A stretch of 64,000 bases of DNA, taken from Pontibacter cellulosilyticus. Lineage in GTDB: Bacteria > Bacteroidota > Bacteroidia > Cytophagales > Hymenobacteraceae. The notes beneath the pieces are model-generated. The model was not told where the DNA came from and ran no database searches. It saw nothing but the letters and a program-made list of their open reading frames with translations. Below are positions 1 through 9,751 of the stretch, piece after piece (the stretch's first letter is position 1; the number at the start of each line of letters is the position of its first letter). The DNA is taken from NCBI RefSeq assembly GCF_014306105.1, contig NZ_JACRVF010000006.1, positions 62,001 to 126,000 of the forward strand, written 5' to 3'. The translations under genes were made by a program, and so were the position numbers.

Positions 1-713
1 ACTCGCACCGCCTGCGGGTGTTCCAGTTTGTGCGCGATCAGATAAAACTTGGCCGACAAGTATACATCGTGTATCCGCTTATAGAAGAGTCGGAGCAGAT
101 GGAGAATTACAAAGATCTGATGGATGGTTTTGAAAGCGTGCAGCGGGCATTTCCGGAGTATAAAGTAAGTATGGTGCACGGCAAAATGAAGCCGCAGGAC
201 AAGGACTACGAAATGCAGCGCTTTGTGCAGAACGAGACGCAGATCATGGTAGCCACCACAGTAATTGAGGTTGGAGTAAACGTACCGAATGCATCGGTAA
301 TGATCATTGAAAGTGCGGAGCGGTTTGGCTTATCGCAGCTACACCAGTTGCGCGGGCGTGTGGGCCGTGGCGCCGAACAGAGTTACTGTATACTTATGAC
401 AGGCTACAAACTGAGCAAAGACAGCAAAACCAGACTGGAAACAATGGTGCGCACTAACAACGGCTTCGAGATAGCTGACATAGACCTGAAGTTGCGCGGC
501 CCCGGCGACCTGATGGGCACACAGCAAAGCGGCGTGCTGGACCTGTTAATCTCAGACCTAGCTAAGGATGCGCCTATACTTCAGGAGGCACGAGCCGCAG
601 CACAACGCATATTAGAGCAAGACCCGCAGTTGGAGCAGTCGCAAAATGCCAATCTGCGCCGGCACATACAGTCGCTAAGCGCAAACACAGTTAACTGGAG
701 CAGAATCAGCTAA
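1..713 (+). CDS. recG: ATP-dependent DNA helicase RecG, C-terminal part
   Basis: The reading frame is open from the window edge, so this is the 3' third of a longer gene. RecG unwinds branched DNA such as stalled forks and Holliday junctions in the cytoplasm. The visible part holds the second helicase lobe: YIVYPLIEESE, MVHGKMK, the motif V region TTVIEVGVNVPNAS, and the motif VI stretch QLRGRVGRG with its arginine finger, then the RecG C-terminal segment DLKLRGPGDLMGTQQSG. That last motif separates RecG from Mfd and PriA. A GTG at position 18 could be mistaken for a start, but the frame and the homology continue upstream of it. No terminator is obvious after the stop. Confidence 0.95.
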   Translation, partial: SHRLRVFQFVRDQIKLGRQVYIVYPLIEESEQMENYKDLMDGFESVQRAFPEYKVSMVHGKMKPQDKDYEMQRFVQNETQIMVATTVIEVGVNVPNASVMIIESAERFGLSQLHQLRGRVGRGAEQSYCILMTGYKLSKDSKTRLETMVRTNNGFEIADIDLKLRGPGDLMGTQQSGVLDLLISDLAKDAPILQEARAAAQRILEQDPQLEQSQNANLRRHIQSLSANTVNWSRIS

Positions 714-1381
714 CACCTTCTTGATACAAGAACAGATGATACCTGCTCCTGCGATCTCCTTGCAGAAGATCGGTTTTTAAATAAGAAAACTTTTATAGCT
801 TCAGATACAACCAGGCGCTATTGTGTACTACGCCCTGATGAAAACTTCCCCCCTTGTTGATTGGTCAAATGTAAAATTCTAATCTTCCCTACGTTCCTCC
901 TTCTTTAGTAAACTACATCGGCGGCAGCCTCTATTTCTTTTTCCTTTTGCTCATCAAGCACATTGGCCTGCTGCTTAAGATTAATAAAAGAACTCTCCAC
1001 TTTGCCGGTTTTCGTTGTTGCACTTGCTGTCGCTATCTCATTTTCTTTTGTGTACTTGCTCACGAGGATTATCCCCATAAACAAAAAGAGCTTGAGTATA
1101 GATTTCATAGTTTGTTTTGTATGTTATGGTGTACTGGCATAAACTAAGGTAAGTTGTATTAACATCAGTATATTGGGTGAACACCTTTATTTTTCCGCTA
1201 TTCACCTGTAATTTGCTTGCCATCACACTACATTCACAGCTATATCTTTATATGTAGACAATACCATATCATCGGATAAATCTGTAAGTTCCACGCGAAA
1301 CAATAGATAAAAAACTATACTTGCCCGGCTGCTGCATCGTTTATACTTTTACATAATAACTCAGGCTTAAATTATATACTT
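714..1381. other. Long intergenic stretch with one possible small gene
   Basis: These 668 bases between recG and the next confident gene hold only a possible 67-codon minus-strand gene (905-1108). The rest is AT-rich, with several copies of the TATACTT heptamer (near 1312, 1341 and 1373). No clear TAnnTTTG promoter element, strong terminator or RNA gene was seen. Confidence 0.5.
905..1108 (-). CDS. Possible small exported protein of unknown function
   Basis: A 67-residue frame starts with ATG and a signal-like N-terminus (MKSILKLFLFMGIILVSKY). A polar, charged remainder rich in Lys, Glu, Ala and Thr follows. No family is recognised and there is no lipobox cysteine. An A-rich stretch precedes the start, which is compatible with Bacteroidota translation initiation. 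It could be a real short periplasmic peptide or a chance frame in a long intergenic region. The overlapping plus-strand frame looks less protein-like. Confidence 0.4.
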   Translation of the reverse strand: MKSILKLFLFMGIILVSKYTKENEIATASATTKTGKVESSFINLKQQANVLDEQKEKEIEAAADVVY

Positions 1382-2836
1382 GTGAGAAAATTCGCTTTTT
1401 GTATACTCCTCCTGTTCTGCCTTATTTCGGCGGCACCTTTAGCGTTGGCACAGTCCAGAACAAAGGCATCTGCAGCATTTACATATTTTCCGGAAAAAGG
1501 CGAAGACCAGTATAACCAGCGGATCACAAATAAAACGATTCCTTTATCAGCTGATGAGTTTGTTATCCTGAGCCGACAGGCAATTGATAGCTACACTGTA
1601 GAGAAGTATAACACGGATCTGAAAAAAGCCTGGCAGGCAACCATACCTCTGAAAGAGACTGAAACCGTAGAGGCATTTTTTAAATCAGATGCTGCAGCCA
1701 CTGTTATTACCCGACGAACAAACGAGACAACACAACAACTTTATGGCTATCACATCAATTTGCAGTCCGGGCAAATGCAGGAGGCTACGCTATTGTTAGA
1801 TGCTCCATTAAAAGGACGCCGGGCAAGTATAGCCACCTCTGCAGACGGCTCTAAGTTGCTTGCCTATCGCTACCACACCGACAACGATCAACAAATTAAG
1901 GATATAAGCGGCACCTTGTACAATGGCAGTTTAAAGAAAGTAGCAGAAACAAAGTATAACCTGAGCGATGTGTTTGGCATACTTACCGCTGAAGTGAAAG
2001 TAAGCAACAGCGGAGAACAATATATCTGCCTGATTTCAGATAACATGAACCGCCTTACGGTGCGCCAATATTCCCCTGGCGTTAAATCTGCTAAAGTAAT
2101 GAGCGTATTGGTGGGTGGTGTGTTTGATGGAATTAAAGTGTACATCACGGACTCTAAATTTGAACTGATGCCCAATAACACACTTTATGGTGCAGTACTT
2201 ACAGCAGAGGAGGAATCCGGTAAATATTATAGTTTGAAGGCTGTAAGGTTCGATTTTGAAGCTGAAGACATGGTATTTGCAGAAGAATTCAGGTTTACAC
2301 CGGCTTATGTGGAGAAGGTAACGGCACTTGACAAAAATGCTTCATCTAAACGCCTGGAAGATATTTACCTGTCGGATCTCCTGTTGACTGCAGATGGCAA
2401 ACTGACGGTAATCGCAGAGAAGAAGTATACTTCAGGTGGCGAAAACGCACCATATTTCGCCGAAGAGTTGCACCTGTTTACTTACGACGAGTACATGGGT
2501 AGCGCATGGAGCTCTGTGCTACTAAAACAACAGCAAGCTCCGGCCGATGAAGCTTTCTCTGGAATCTCGTACCGGGCCAACGTAAGCAATAACACTATAC
2601 ACCTGTTAACCTTGGAAGACCTGAACGGCAAGTATGATTTATACTTACGCCAGATAGATACAAAAACCGGCAGAACCACAGTTCCCAAAGCAGTAGGCCT
2701 AAACGTGGCTAGCGATAAAAATGTAGCTTATGTAAAGGATTTTACTGCTTGGCTAACCGATAAGAACGTAATTACGGTGGTGCGGCCGAGCAAGAAAGCA
2801 GCCGGTTTAAGGTTAAGCCATATTCAATTAAAGTAG
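1382..2836 (+). CDS. Exported protein of unknown function (484 aa)
   Basis: The protein begins with a clear Sec signal peptide (MRKFAFCILLLFCLISAAPL, cleavage probably after LALAQ, residues 20-24), so it should be periplasmic or secreted. The mature part is rich in alternating beta-like stretches and repeats of the type 'LSADEFVILSR' and 'LLLTADGKLTVIAEKKY', which may suggest a propeller-like fold; this is only an impression. No catalytic motif is visible. The start is a GTG directly upstream of the signal peptide, with no better ATG. The gene stands alone and converges with the glycosyltransferase 1 bp downstream, with no terminator between them. Confidence 0.8.
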   Translation: MRKFAFCILLLFCLISAAPLALAQSRTKASAAFTYFPEKGEDQYNQRITNKTIPLSADEFVILSRQAIDSYTVEKYNTDLKKAWQATIPLKETETVEAFFKSDAAATVITRRTNETTQQLYGYHINLQSGQMQEATLLLDAPLKGRRASIATSADGSKLLAYRYHTDNDQQIKDISGTLYNGSLKKVAETKYNLSDVFGILTAEVKVSNSGEQYICLISDNMNRLTVRQYSPGVKSAKVMSVLVGGVFDGIKVYITDSKFELMPNNTLYGAVLTAEEESGKYYSLKAVRFDFEAEDMVFAEEFRFTPAYVEKVTALDKNASSKRLEDIYLSDLLLTADGKLTVIAEKKYTSGGENAPYFAEELHLFTYDEYMGSAWSSVLLKQQQAPADEAFSGISYRANVSNNTIHLLTLEDLNGKYDLYLRQIDTKTGRTTVPKAVGLNVASDKNVAYVKDFTAWLTDKNVITVVRPSKKAAGLRLSHIQLK

Positions 2837-2837
2837 T

Positions 2838-3554
2838 TTATAAGTACAGCTGCTCCTGCCTTGCCCGCTTATAAGAGCTATAGTGCAGCTTTTTGGTGAA
2901 GGAGGCCAGCTGCAGACACATATGCGAAAACCCTACATAGTTTACGATGTCTACGTACATCATAAACTCTTTCATAGAGCCGTCTAAAACGCCTAGTTTA
3001 TCTACTTTGTAGGTGTTCATAGCTGACCAAGGCATCCAACGCACTACTCTTTTATGGCGAAGCATATAACGGTTAATAGCAACCTCCAATTGATAACACT
3101 TTAGCTCCTCTTCCACAACGTGCTTTAGATCGGCTGTACGAAGTATGCGTTCGCCAGACAAGAGCACATCGCTGCGGTACCACTTTACAAACCATGGCGA
3201 ATTGATGCGTCGCATGATAATCATGTCCAAATCAGAGTGTTCCTGGTAAGCATCCAGCGCTGTTTCTAATTCATCTCTCCTCAAACCCTGCAGATCGGCA
3301 TCCATCATAAGCAGCGTATCGTGCTGCACATACTTTAGCCCATACTTTATGGCTGCTGTTTTTCCTATGTTACGTGGCAGGCGCAGCACTTCCACACCTG
3401 TCCATTCAGCCTCTATATAATCAGCAGTACCATCAGTAGAGCCATCGTCTACACAAATAACCTGACTAATATATCTAGTGCTAACAATTACGTTTAATAC
3501 CTGGCCGATTCTATCACGCTCATTATGGCATGGTATAATACAGGTTACTTTCAT
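2838..3554 (-). CDS. Family 2 glycosyltransferase
   Basis: This 238-residue protein has the GT-A fold signature of family 2 transferases: the N-terminal strand VTCIIPCHNE, the nucleotide-binding DDGS at residues 36-39, and the metal-binding DAD at 85-87 within MMDADLQG. Such enzymes move a sugar from a nucleotide or dolichol-type donor to a lipid or polysaccharide. It has no membrane helices, so it probably works in the cytoplasm or at the inner membrane face. The acceptor cannot be told from the sequence, and neighbours give no polysaccharide locus. The stop lies one base from the convergent upstream gene. Confidence 0.9.
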   Translation of the reverse strand: MKVTCIIPCHNERDRIGQVLNVIVSTRYISQVICVDDGSTDGTADYIEAEWTGVEVLRLPRNIGKTAAIKYGLKYVQHDTLLMMDADLQGLRRDELETALDAYQEHSDLDMIIMRRINSPWFVKWYRSDVLLSGERILRTADLKHVVEEELKCYQLEVAINRYMLRHKRVVRWMPWSAMNTYKVDKLGVLDGSMKEFMMYVDIVNYVGFSHMCLQLASFTKKLHYSSYKRARQEQLYL

Positions 3555-3680
3555 AGTTTTTAGTTAGTACAATTTCGGATGCTTCTCTCAATACGTAAAA
3601 CCCAATAATGTTTCTGCAATTATAAGTTACAAAATCCATTTATATAGCTGAAGGCGCCACATAAATGGATTTTACACTAA

Positions 3681-3714
3681 ATAAAAAAGGCTTCCTCCTG
3701 AAGAGAAAGCCTTT
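3681..3714 (-). terminator. Terminator after the fatty-acid oxidation operon
   Basis: An 8-bp perfect stem (AAAGGCTT / AAGCCTTT, arms at 3686-3693 and 3707-3714) is followed, on the minus strand, by TTTTTTAT. It lies 23 bases after the acyl-CoA dehydrogenase stop and fits an intrinsic terminator. Confidence 0.85.
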
Positions 3715-3736
3715 CCAAATTATAAATGGTCAGAAA

Positions 3737-5527
3737 TTAATAAACGTATTCGTTTGAATCTATTAGGGCGGCTGCTATGCGACGGCGAGCTTCTTTTGTG
3801 TTGTAAAGCTCTTTCTTCGTGAAGCGCTTGAGGCCCATAAACAGCAGACGCTGCTCGTCACCCTCTGCCATAGACGCGATCGCATCCTTTCCAGAGATGA
3901 AAGCGGCATCCACAGCATCATTCACCACCACGCGTACAATATCAATCTGGTTAGCCAGGGCTTCTTCGCCACGCTGTCCTACAAGCTTCTCTACGCGTAG
4001 CAGTGTTGATTCTGCCACATACGTTTTGATAGCCATGTCGGCAATGTTCATCAGGATTTCCTGCTCTTTTGCCAGCGAGTTCATGTACTTCTGAACGGCT
4101 GTGCCAGCCACCATAAGTATAGCTTTCTTCAGGTTACGGATGGCTTTGTGCTCTTTAGAGAACAGGTTCTCTTCTTCGCTGCTGAAATCAGGTATAGCCA
4201 TCAACTCGTTCTGTACTGCCTGCGCGGGGCCCATTAGATCCAACTCACCGTTCATAGCCTTTTTTAGGATCATGTCCACGGTAAGCATGCGGTTGATCTC
4301 GTTAGTACCTTCAAAGATGCGGTTGATGCGGGAGTCGCGGTAAGCACGATCCATTGGGTAGTCTGCAGAGAAGCCATAGCCACCGTAGATCTGCACACCT
4401 TCGTCTACCACGAAATCCAGTACTTCAGAGCCCTCTACTTTTAGTATGGCACATTCAACGGCAAACTCACGGGCAGCACCAAGCAACGCCTCGTTCTCAT
4501 CTTTACCAGCAGCCATCAGCTCCTGCTCTTTGCGGTAAATATCCATACCGGCACGGTACTGCGCCGACTCTACAGCGTAGATTCTAATTGCCTGCTCAGC
4601 CAGTTTATGACGGATGGCACCGAATTTAGAAATAGGCAGTTTAAATTGATGACGCTCATTGGCATACTTAATAGATAGATCGGCTACCTTTTTAGAGGCA
4701 CCCAGCGTAGCCGCGCAAAGTTTAATACGGCCAATGTTCAGGATGTTGAAGGCGATCAGGTGGCCTTTGCCAATTTCACCCAACACGTTCTCTTTTGGCA
4801 CTTCGCAATCAGAGAAGAATACCTGGCGTGTAGATGAACCTTTGATACCCATCTTATGCTCTTCGTTACCCAGACTCAGACCAGGATAATCCTTCTCCAC
4901 GATAAAGCCTGTGAACTTATCACCATCTACCTGTGCGAACACAATGAACACATCGGCAAAGCCAGCGTTTGTGATCCACATTTTCTGGCCGTTCAGGATG
5001 TAGTGCGTACCCGCTTCGTTCAGTACTGCTTTTGTTTTAGCGGCAAGTGCATCCGAACCTGATCCTGGCTCAGTTAAGCAATATGCTGCAGTCCACTCAC
5101 CTGTAGTTAGGTTAGGTAGATACTTCTGCTTCTGCTCTTCAGTACCGAAGTATAAAATTGGCAGCATGCCTATACCTGTGTGTGCCGCAAAAGCCACCGG
5201 GAACGAGTGGCCGCCACCTACCGACTCCGTTACCAGCAGCGACGTGTTAAAGTCCATGTTCAGGCCGCCGTACTGCTCTGGCATCGAAACAGCAAACAGA
5301 CCTAGTTCACCCGCTTTTTTCATCAGGCTTTCCATCAGGCCTTCTTCGTGGTTATCTAGTCTGTCCAGCAACGGCGTTACTTCCTCGCGCACAAAGTCAA
5401 GGCAGGTTTGCGCCATCATGCGCTGCTCCTCACTAAATTCTTCTGGCGTGAAGACGTCCTGCGGATCAGTTTCCTTTATCAGGAACTCCCCTCCTTTTAT
5501 AGCTGCGGTTTTATTTTGAGTTTCCAT
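3737..5527 (-). CDS. fadE: Acyl-CoA dehydrogenase, long form
   Basis: FAD enzyme for the first step of beta-oxidation, oxidising acyl-CoA to trans-2-enoyl-CoA. The FAD/substrate motif LTEPGSGSD is at 151-159, and the catalytic base is Glu406 in RIFEGTNEI, the position used by medium- and very-long-chain enzymes. At 596 residues it is about 200 longer than the classic dehydrogenase. The extra C-terminal domain (about 420-596) matches the very-long-chain and Bacillus FadE-like type, suggesting long-chain substrates and peripheral membrane association (family knowledge). It is the last gene of the marR-fadN-fadA-fadE operon, 43 bp after the thiolase, and is followed by a terminator. Confidence 0.95.
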   Translation of the reverse strand: METQNKTAAIKGGEFLIKETDPQDVFTPEEFSEEQRMMAQTCLDFVREEVTPLLDRLDNHEEGLMESLMKKAGELGLFAVSMPEQYGGLNMDFNTSLLVTESVGGGHSFPVAFAAHTGIGMLPILYFGTEEQKQKYLPNLTTGEWTAAYCLTEPGSGSDALAAKTKAVLNEAGTHYILNGQKMWITNAGFADVFIVFAQVDGDKFTGFIVEKDYPGLSLGNEEHKMGIKGSSTRQVFFSDCEVPKENVLGEIGKGHLIAFNILNIGRIKLCAATLGASKKVADLSIKYANERHQFKLPISKFGAIRHKLAEQAIRIYAVESAQYRAGMDIYRKEQELMAAGKDENEALLGAAREFAVECAILKVEGSEVLDFVVDEGVQIYGGYGFSADYPMDRAYRDSRINRIFEGTNEINRMLTVDMILKKAMNGELDLMGPAQAVQNELMAIPDFSSEEENLFSKEHKAIRNLKKAILMVAGTAVQKYMNSLAKEQEILMNIADMAIKTYVAESTLLRVEKLVGQRGEEALANQIDIVRVVVNDAVDAAFISGKDAIASMAEGDEQRLLFMGLKRFTKKELYNTKEARRRIAAALIDSNEYVY

Positions 5528-5570
5528 TGGAATTATGTTTTAAGATGTTGTAGATACAGTTTTAGGTTAG

Positions 5571-6749
5571 TTACTTCAGTAGTTCATAAATACCAGCCAC
5601 ACCTTGGCCACCGCCCACGCAGGCAGTTACCAAGCCATACTTTTTGCCTAAGCGGCGAAGTTCGTGGAACTGCTGGATACTTAGCTTAGCACCAGAGCAG
5701 CCCAGTGGGTGACCAAGCGCGATAGCTCCACCATTTATGTTCAGCTTATCCGGATCCATGTCCAGGTGGCGCATAACAGCAATAGATTGCGCGGCAAAGG
5801 CTTCGTTCATTTCAATCAGGTCGATATCGTTGAGTGTCATGCCGGCCATCTTCAATGCTTTTGGCACAGCAGCGATCGGTCCCATGCCCATAATGCGCGG
5901 GTCTACACCTCCTGTGGCATAGCTTACCAGACGCGCAATCGGCTCCAAGTTCAGTTCCTTTACCATCTTTTCGCTCATCACAATTACAAAGGCAGCACCA
6001 TCTGATGTTTGAGAAGAGTTACCAGCCGTTACCGAGCCCCCTGCTGCAAACACTGGCTTCAGCTTTGCAAGTCTTTCCAAAGATGTATCAGCGCGTGGGC
6101 CTTCATCGGTGTCAACTACATAAGTTTTGGTCTTCTTTTTGCCATTCTCATCAAGGTAAGTCTCCTCTATTGTTATCGGCACAATTTGATCTTTGAAGTA
6201 ACCTTTGTCTATGGCATTAAGCGCCTTCTGGTGCGACTTATAAGCAAACTCATCCTGGTCTTCGCGTGAAACATTGTAATCGTTGGCTACAGCCTCAGCC
6301 GTTAAGCCCATGCTCAGGTACCAGTCCGGGTTGTTTTTGGCAATTTTATAGTTCGGAACGGTTTTCCATCCAGCTGTCGGTACCAGCGACATAGACTCTG
6401 TACCACCTGCAATAATGCAGTCAGCCATACCTGCCTGAATGCGGTTAGCCGCAATGGCGATGGTTTCCAGGCCAGATCCGCAGTAGCGGTTCACCGTCAT
6501 ACCACTCACCGACATTGGCAAGGCCAGCAACGACACCATACGACCAATCTGAAGGCCTTGCTCCGCCTCCGGCACAGCGTTACCCACGATCAGGTCATCA
6601 ACGCGCTCCGGGTCTAAGGCAGGCACAGATTGCATTAAATGTTTGATGACATCGGCAGCTAAGTCATCGGGTCTCATGAAACGGAAAACGCCACGGGGTG
6701 CCTTACCTACTGCGCTGCGAAATCCGGCTACGATATATGCATTGTTCAT
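5571..6749 (-). CDS. fadA: Acetyl-CoA acyltransferase (thiolase)
   Basis: Thiolase that cleaves 3-ketoacyl-CoA with CoA to acetyl-CoA and a shortened acyl-CoA, the last step of beta-oxidation. All catalytic elements are visible: the nucleophile Cys90 in VNRYCGSG, the NEAF loop at 315-318, His347 in ALGHPLGCSG and the second acid/base Cys377 in TACVGGGQG. The length of 392 residues is standard. It lies 30 bp after the fadN-type gene and 43 bp before the acyl-CoA dehydrogenase. The context favours a degradative thiolase over a biosynthetic acetoacetyl-CoA thiolase. Confidence 0.95.
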   Translation of the reverse strand: MNNAYIVAGFRSAVGKAPRGVFRFMRPDDLAADVIKHLMQSVPALDPERVDDLIVGNAVPEAEQGLQIGRMVSLLALPMSVSGMTVNRYCGSGLETIAIAANRIQAGMADCIIAGGTESMSLVPTAGWKTVPNYKIAKNNPDWYLSMGLTAEAVANDYNVSREDQDEFAYKSHQKALNAIDKGYFKDQIVPITIEETYLDENGKKKTKTYVVDTDEGPRADTSLERLAKLKPVFAAGGSVTAGNSSQTSDGAAFVIVMSEKMVKELNLEPIARLVSYATGGVDPRIMGMGPIAAVPKALKMAGMTLNDIDLIEMNEAFAAQSIAVMRHLDMDPDKLNINGGAIALGHPLGCSGAKLSIQQFHELRRLGKKYGLVTACVGGGQGVAGIYELLK

Positions 6750-6779
6750 TTTGATGCTCTTTTAGATTATACTATAGAC

Positions 6780-9182
6780 TTAGTTTCTCAGCGGCTTACC
6801 CGTTGTCAGGATGCTCTGGATACGCTCCAGCGTTTTGCGCTCGCCAGTCAATGATAAGAATGCCTCGCGCTCCAGGTCCAGCAGGTACTGCTCGCTTACC
6901 TCAGTTGGGGCAGATAAGTCGCCACCACACATTACATAAGCCAGTTTCTCTGAAATTTTCTTGTCGTGCTCTGAAATATAGCGGCCTGTATACATGGCAT
7001 TGGCACCTGTCAGGAACATACCTAATGCGCCTTTACCCTGTACTTTCACGTTGGTGCGTTGTACCGGCTTTGTATAACCCGCTTCGGCCATAAGTATGGC
7101 CTGTGCCTTGGCGTCGGCTATCTGGCGGTTGCTGTTAATAGTGATGCTATCTGATTTACGCATGTACCCTAAGTCAATAGCTTCTTTCGCAGAAGTAGAT
7201 ACTTTAGCCATACCGATTGTCAAGAACACGTTCTTCAGATCGTTGTACTCAATGTCGCCATCAGCATACATATCGGCAGCGCGAAGCGTCATCTCTTTCG
7301 TACCGCCACCGCCTGGTATCAAACCAACACCAAACTCCACTAAGCCCATGTAAGTCTCAGCGGCGGCCTGCACGTGGTCGCAATGCAGGTTAAGCTCACA
7401 GCCACCGCCAAGCGTCAGGCCGTGTGGTGCACCCACAACAGGTATAGCCGAATAGCGCATGCGCATCATGGCATCCTGGAACTGCTTGATCATGAAATTG
7501 ATCTCGTCATACTCCTGCTCCAGCGCATACATGTATACCAGGCCAAGGTTAGCTCCAGCAGAGAAGTTAGCTCCCTGATTACCAACCACCATGCCTCTGA
7601 AGTCTTTCTCTGCCAACTCCACACCTTTCATCAGGCCCTGAATTACATCTCCGCCCAGCGTGTTCATCTTCGAGTGGAACTCCACGTTCAGAATGCCATC
7701 GCCTAAGTCAAGTACTGTTGCGCCGCTGTTTTTCCAGATCACGTTGCTGCTGCGCAGGTTATCCAGTATGATAAAGTTCTCAGCGCCAGGTATGGCTTTG
7801 TATTCGTTGCTCTGGATGTCGTAGTAACGGCGGGTGCCATTCTGCACAATGTAGAAAGACTCTTTCTGATGCTCCAGCATTTGAACTACCCACGGCGCTG
7901 GCTCATACCCTGCCTCAATCATTCGCTGCACGCCTTCGCGGGCACCAATGGCATCCCAGTACTCGAACGGACCAAGCTCCCAGCCAAATCCGGCACGCAT
8001 GGCGTCATCTATTCTGTATAGCTCATCAGAGATTTCCGGGATACGGTTGCTTACGTACTGGAACAGGCCGAATAATGACTCGTTGAAAAACTGTGCGGCT
8101 TTATCGTCCTGCTTCGAGAAAGTTTTGATGCGCTTTTTAAGGTCTTCGATTGGCTTTAGCACCTCCAGGCTCTGGAACTTAGGCCGCTGCTTTGGCCCGT
8201 ACTCCATCGTGTTTAGGTCCAGCGTCAGGATCTCTGTTTTACCTTTAGCGTCTTTCGTCTTTTTGTAGAAGCCCTGACCGGTCTTATCGCCCAGCCACTT
8301 GTTTTCTACCATCTTTTGCAGGTAGTCCGGCAGCTTAAACAGCTCCCGCGACTCATCCTTTTCGCCAGTCTGGTAAAGGCCGTTAGCCACGTTAGCTAAA
8401 GTATCCAAACCAACCACATCCAATGTGCGGAAAGTAGCTGACTTCGGACGGCCGATGATTGGACCAGAGATTCTGTCTACTTCATCCACGTTTAGCCCAA
8501 GCTTGTTCATCACCTGCAGGCCTTGCATAATGGCATAGATACCTACACGGTTTGCGATAAAGGCAGGTGTGTCTTTGGCTAACACCGTGGTCTTTCCCAA
8601 GTATAAATCACCGTAATGCATCAGGAAATCAATTACACTCTGGTCTGTTTCCGGAGTAGGAATAATTTCGAGAAGCTTCAGGTAGCGCGGCGGGTTAAAG
8701 AAGTGCGTGCCGCAGAAGTGTTTTTTAAAATCGTCGGAGCGGCCATCCAGCATCATGTGGATCGGGATGCCCGATGTGTTGGATGAAATAAGTGTACCCG
8801 GCTTGCGGTGCTGCTCCACCTGGTCATACACCACTTTTTTAATTTTCAGGTTCTCCACTACCACTTCTATAGTCCAGTCGGCAGTGGCGATGTCCTTCAT
8901 GTTATCTTCAAAGTTGCCGGTCTGGATCAGACTGGCATCAGACTTACGATACAGCGGCGACGGATTAGAAGCAATGGCTGACTGTAGTGAATTATTCACT
9001 ATCCTGTTGCGAACTGCCTTATTTTCCAGCGTCAGGCCTTTTTTCTCTTCTTCCGGCGTCAGCTCCTTTGGAACGATGTCAAGCAGCAGCACCTGCACCC
9101 CGATATTGGCAAAGTGGCAGGCAATACGCGAGCCCATCACACCGGAGCCTAGTACGGCTACTTTTTTGATTATTCTCTTCAT
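6780..9182 (-). CDS. fadN: 3-hydroxyacyl-CoA dehydrogenase / enoyl-CoA hydratase
   Basis: An 800-residue bifunctional beta-oxidation enzyme. The N-terminal half is the NAD-dependent 3-hydroxyacyl-CoA dehydrogenase: Rossmann glycines G12-x-G14-x-x-G17, SNTSG at 134-138, catalytic His160 in HFFNP and Glu172. The C-terminal half carries the crotonase fold with GLTLGGGCEL and EFGVGLIPGGGG, which supply the oxyanion hole and the two glutamates of hydratases. The dehydrogenase-first order matches Bacillus FadN, not E. coli FadB, in which the hydratase comes first. It lies 24 bp after the MarR gene and 30 bp before the thiolase. Confidence 0.94.
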   Translation of the reverse strand: MKRIIKKVAVLGSGVMGSRIACHFANIGVQVLLLDIVPKELTPEEEKKGLTLENKAVRNRIVNNSLQSAIASNPSPLYRKSDASLIQTGNFEDNMKDIATADWTIEVVVENLKIKKVVYDQVEQHRKPGTLISSNTSGIPIHMMLDGRSDDFKKHFCGTHFFNPPRYLKLLEIIPTPETDQSVIDFLMHYGDLYLGKTTVLAKDTPAFIANRVGIYAIMQGLQVMNKLGLNVDEVDRISGPIIGRPKSATFRTLDVVGLDTLANVANGLYQTGEKDESRELFKLPDYLQKMVENKWLGDKTGQGFYKKTKDAKGKTEILTLDLNTMEYGPKQRPKFQSLEVLKPIEDLKKRIKTFSKQDDKAAQFFNESLFGLFQYVSNRIPEISDELYRIDDAMRAGFGWELGPFEYWDAIGAREGVQRMIEAGYEPAPWVVQMLEHQKESFYIVQNGTRRYYDIQSNEYKAIPGAENFIILDNLRSSNVIWKNSGATVLDLGDGILNVEFHSKMNTLGGDVIQGLMKGVELAEKDFRGMVVGNQGANFSAGANLGLVYMYALEQEYDEINFMIKQFQDAMMRMRYSAIPVVGAPHGLTLGGGCELNLHCDHVQAAAETYMGLVEFGVGLIPGGGGTKEMTLRAADMYADGDIEYNDLKNVFLTIGMAKVSTSAKEAIDLGYMRKSDSITINSNRQIADAKAQAILMAEAGYTKPVQRTNVKVQGKGALGMFLTGANAMYTGRYISEHDKKISEKLAYVMCGGDLSAPTEVSEQYLLDLEREAFLSLTGERKTLERIQSILTTGKPLRN

Positions 9183-9206
9183 AGAATAGCTATAGTTGTC
9201 TATGGT

Positions 9207-9647
9207 TTAAAAGATATCTTTATTCTCGATCATGCCGAGTATGCGATTACACACTTCAAAAAACTTATCAAGGTCTTTTTGTGGTATCTCTTCCCGCACT
9301 TTATTATTGAAATGCTTCACAGTTTGCCGGGCCACCTCTTTCTTCTCCAGCCCTTTATCGGTAAGGAAAATGCGGACAAGGCGTTTATCTGTTGGGTCAG
9401 ACACTTTGTAGATTAGCTGCTTCTCCTCCATACTTTTAAGGATGCGTGTAAGGCTGCGGGCTTCCAAACCTAACAAAGGGGCTATTTTAGTGGCAGGAGT
9501 GCCAGCTTCTTGGTCTATGTTTAACAGCACAAACCCTATAGATGTTGTGATGTCATTTTGGGCGGCCTCTGTGTTGTACATGCGCGAAATAGCATGCCAG
9601 CATACTTTAAAGTTGTAATCTACTGTTTCTTCTGGCTTCATAGGCAA
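9207..9647 (-). CDS. MarR-family transcriptional regulator
   Basis: A 146-residue protein with the MarR winged-helix pattern: an N-terminal dimerisation helix, the helix-turn-helix region with ARSLTRILKSMEEKQLI, and the wing SDPTDKRLVRIFLT. MarR proteins bind dyad operators as dimers and usually let go when a small ligand binds. As first gene of the beta-oxidation operon it probably represses its own operon in response to an acyl-CoA or fatty acid. That is inferred from position; the FadR/FabR-type role is not visible in the protein. Three dyads lie within 116 bp upstream of its start (9652-9763). Confidence 0.9.
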   Translation of the reverse strand: MPMKPEETVDYNFKVCWHAISRMYNTEAAQNDITTSIGFVLLNIDQEAGTPATKIAPLLGLEARSLTRILKSMEEKQLIYKVSDPTDKRLVRIFLTDKGLEKKEVARQTVKHFNNKVREEIPQKDLDKFFEVCNRILGMIENKDIF

Positions 9648-9651
9648 ACAA

Positions 9652-9663
9652 TGGTATATACCA
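9652..9663. promoter_or_regulatory. 12-bp perfect palindrome before the marR start
   Basis: TGGTATATACCA is perfectly self-complementary and sits 5 bases before the MarR start codon, in the expected leader. Its position fits an autoregulatory operator of a dimeric regulator. Binding is inferred. Confidence 0.45.
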
Positions 9664-9680
9664 AATATATAAAAAAATGT

Positions 9681-9692
9681 TATGCTTGCATA
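9681..9692. promoter_or_regulatory. Candidate MarR operator, proximal copy
   Basis: TATGCTTGCATA is a 5+2+5 perfect dyad. It is part of a 17-bp direct repeat (9679-9695) whose second copy is at 9750-9766 with two mismatches. The pair lies in the promoter region of the marR-led operon. Confidence 0.5.
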
Positions 9693-9751
9693 CTATTTTT
9701 AAGATTTTTAGAAAGATCGTCGTTAAGGTTTTAACGTTACGCCACAACTGT

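Noticed and set aside
4354..4587. Plus-strand frames within the acyl-CoA dehydrogenase and other fad genes
   Set aside because: Antisense shadows of well-supported genes, without family likeness.
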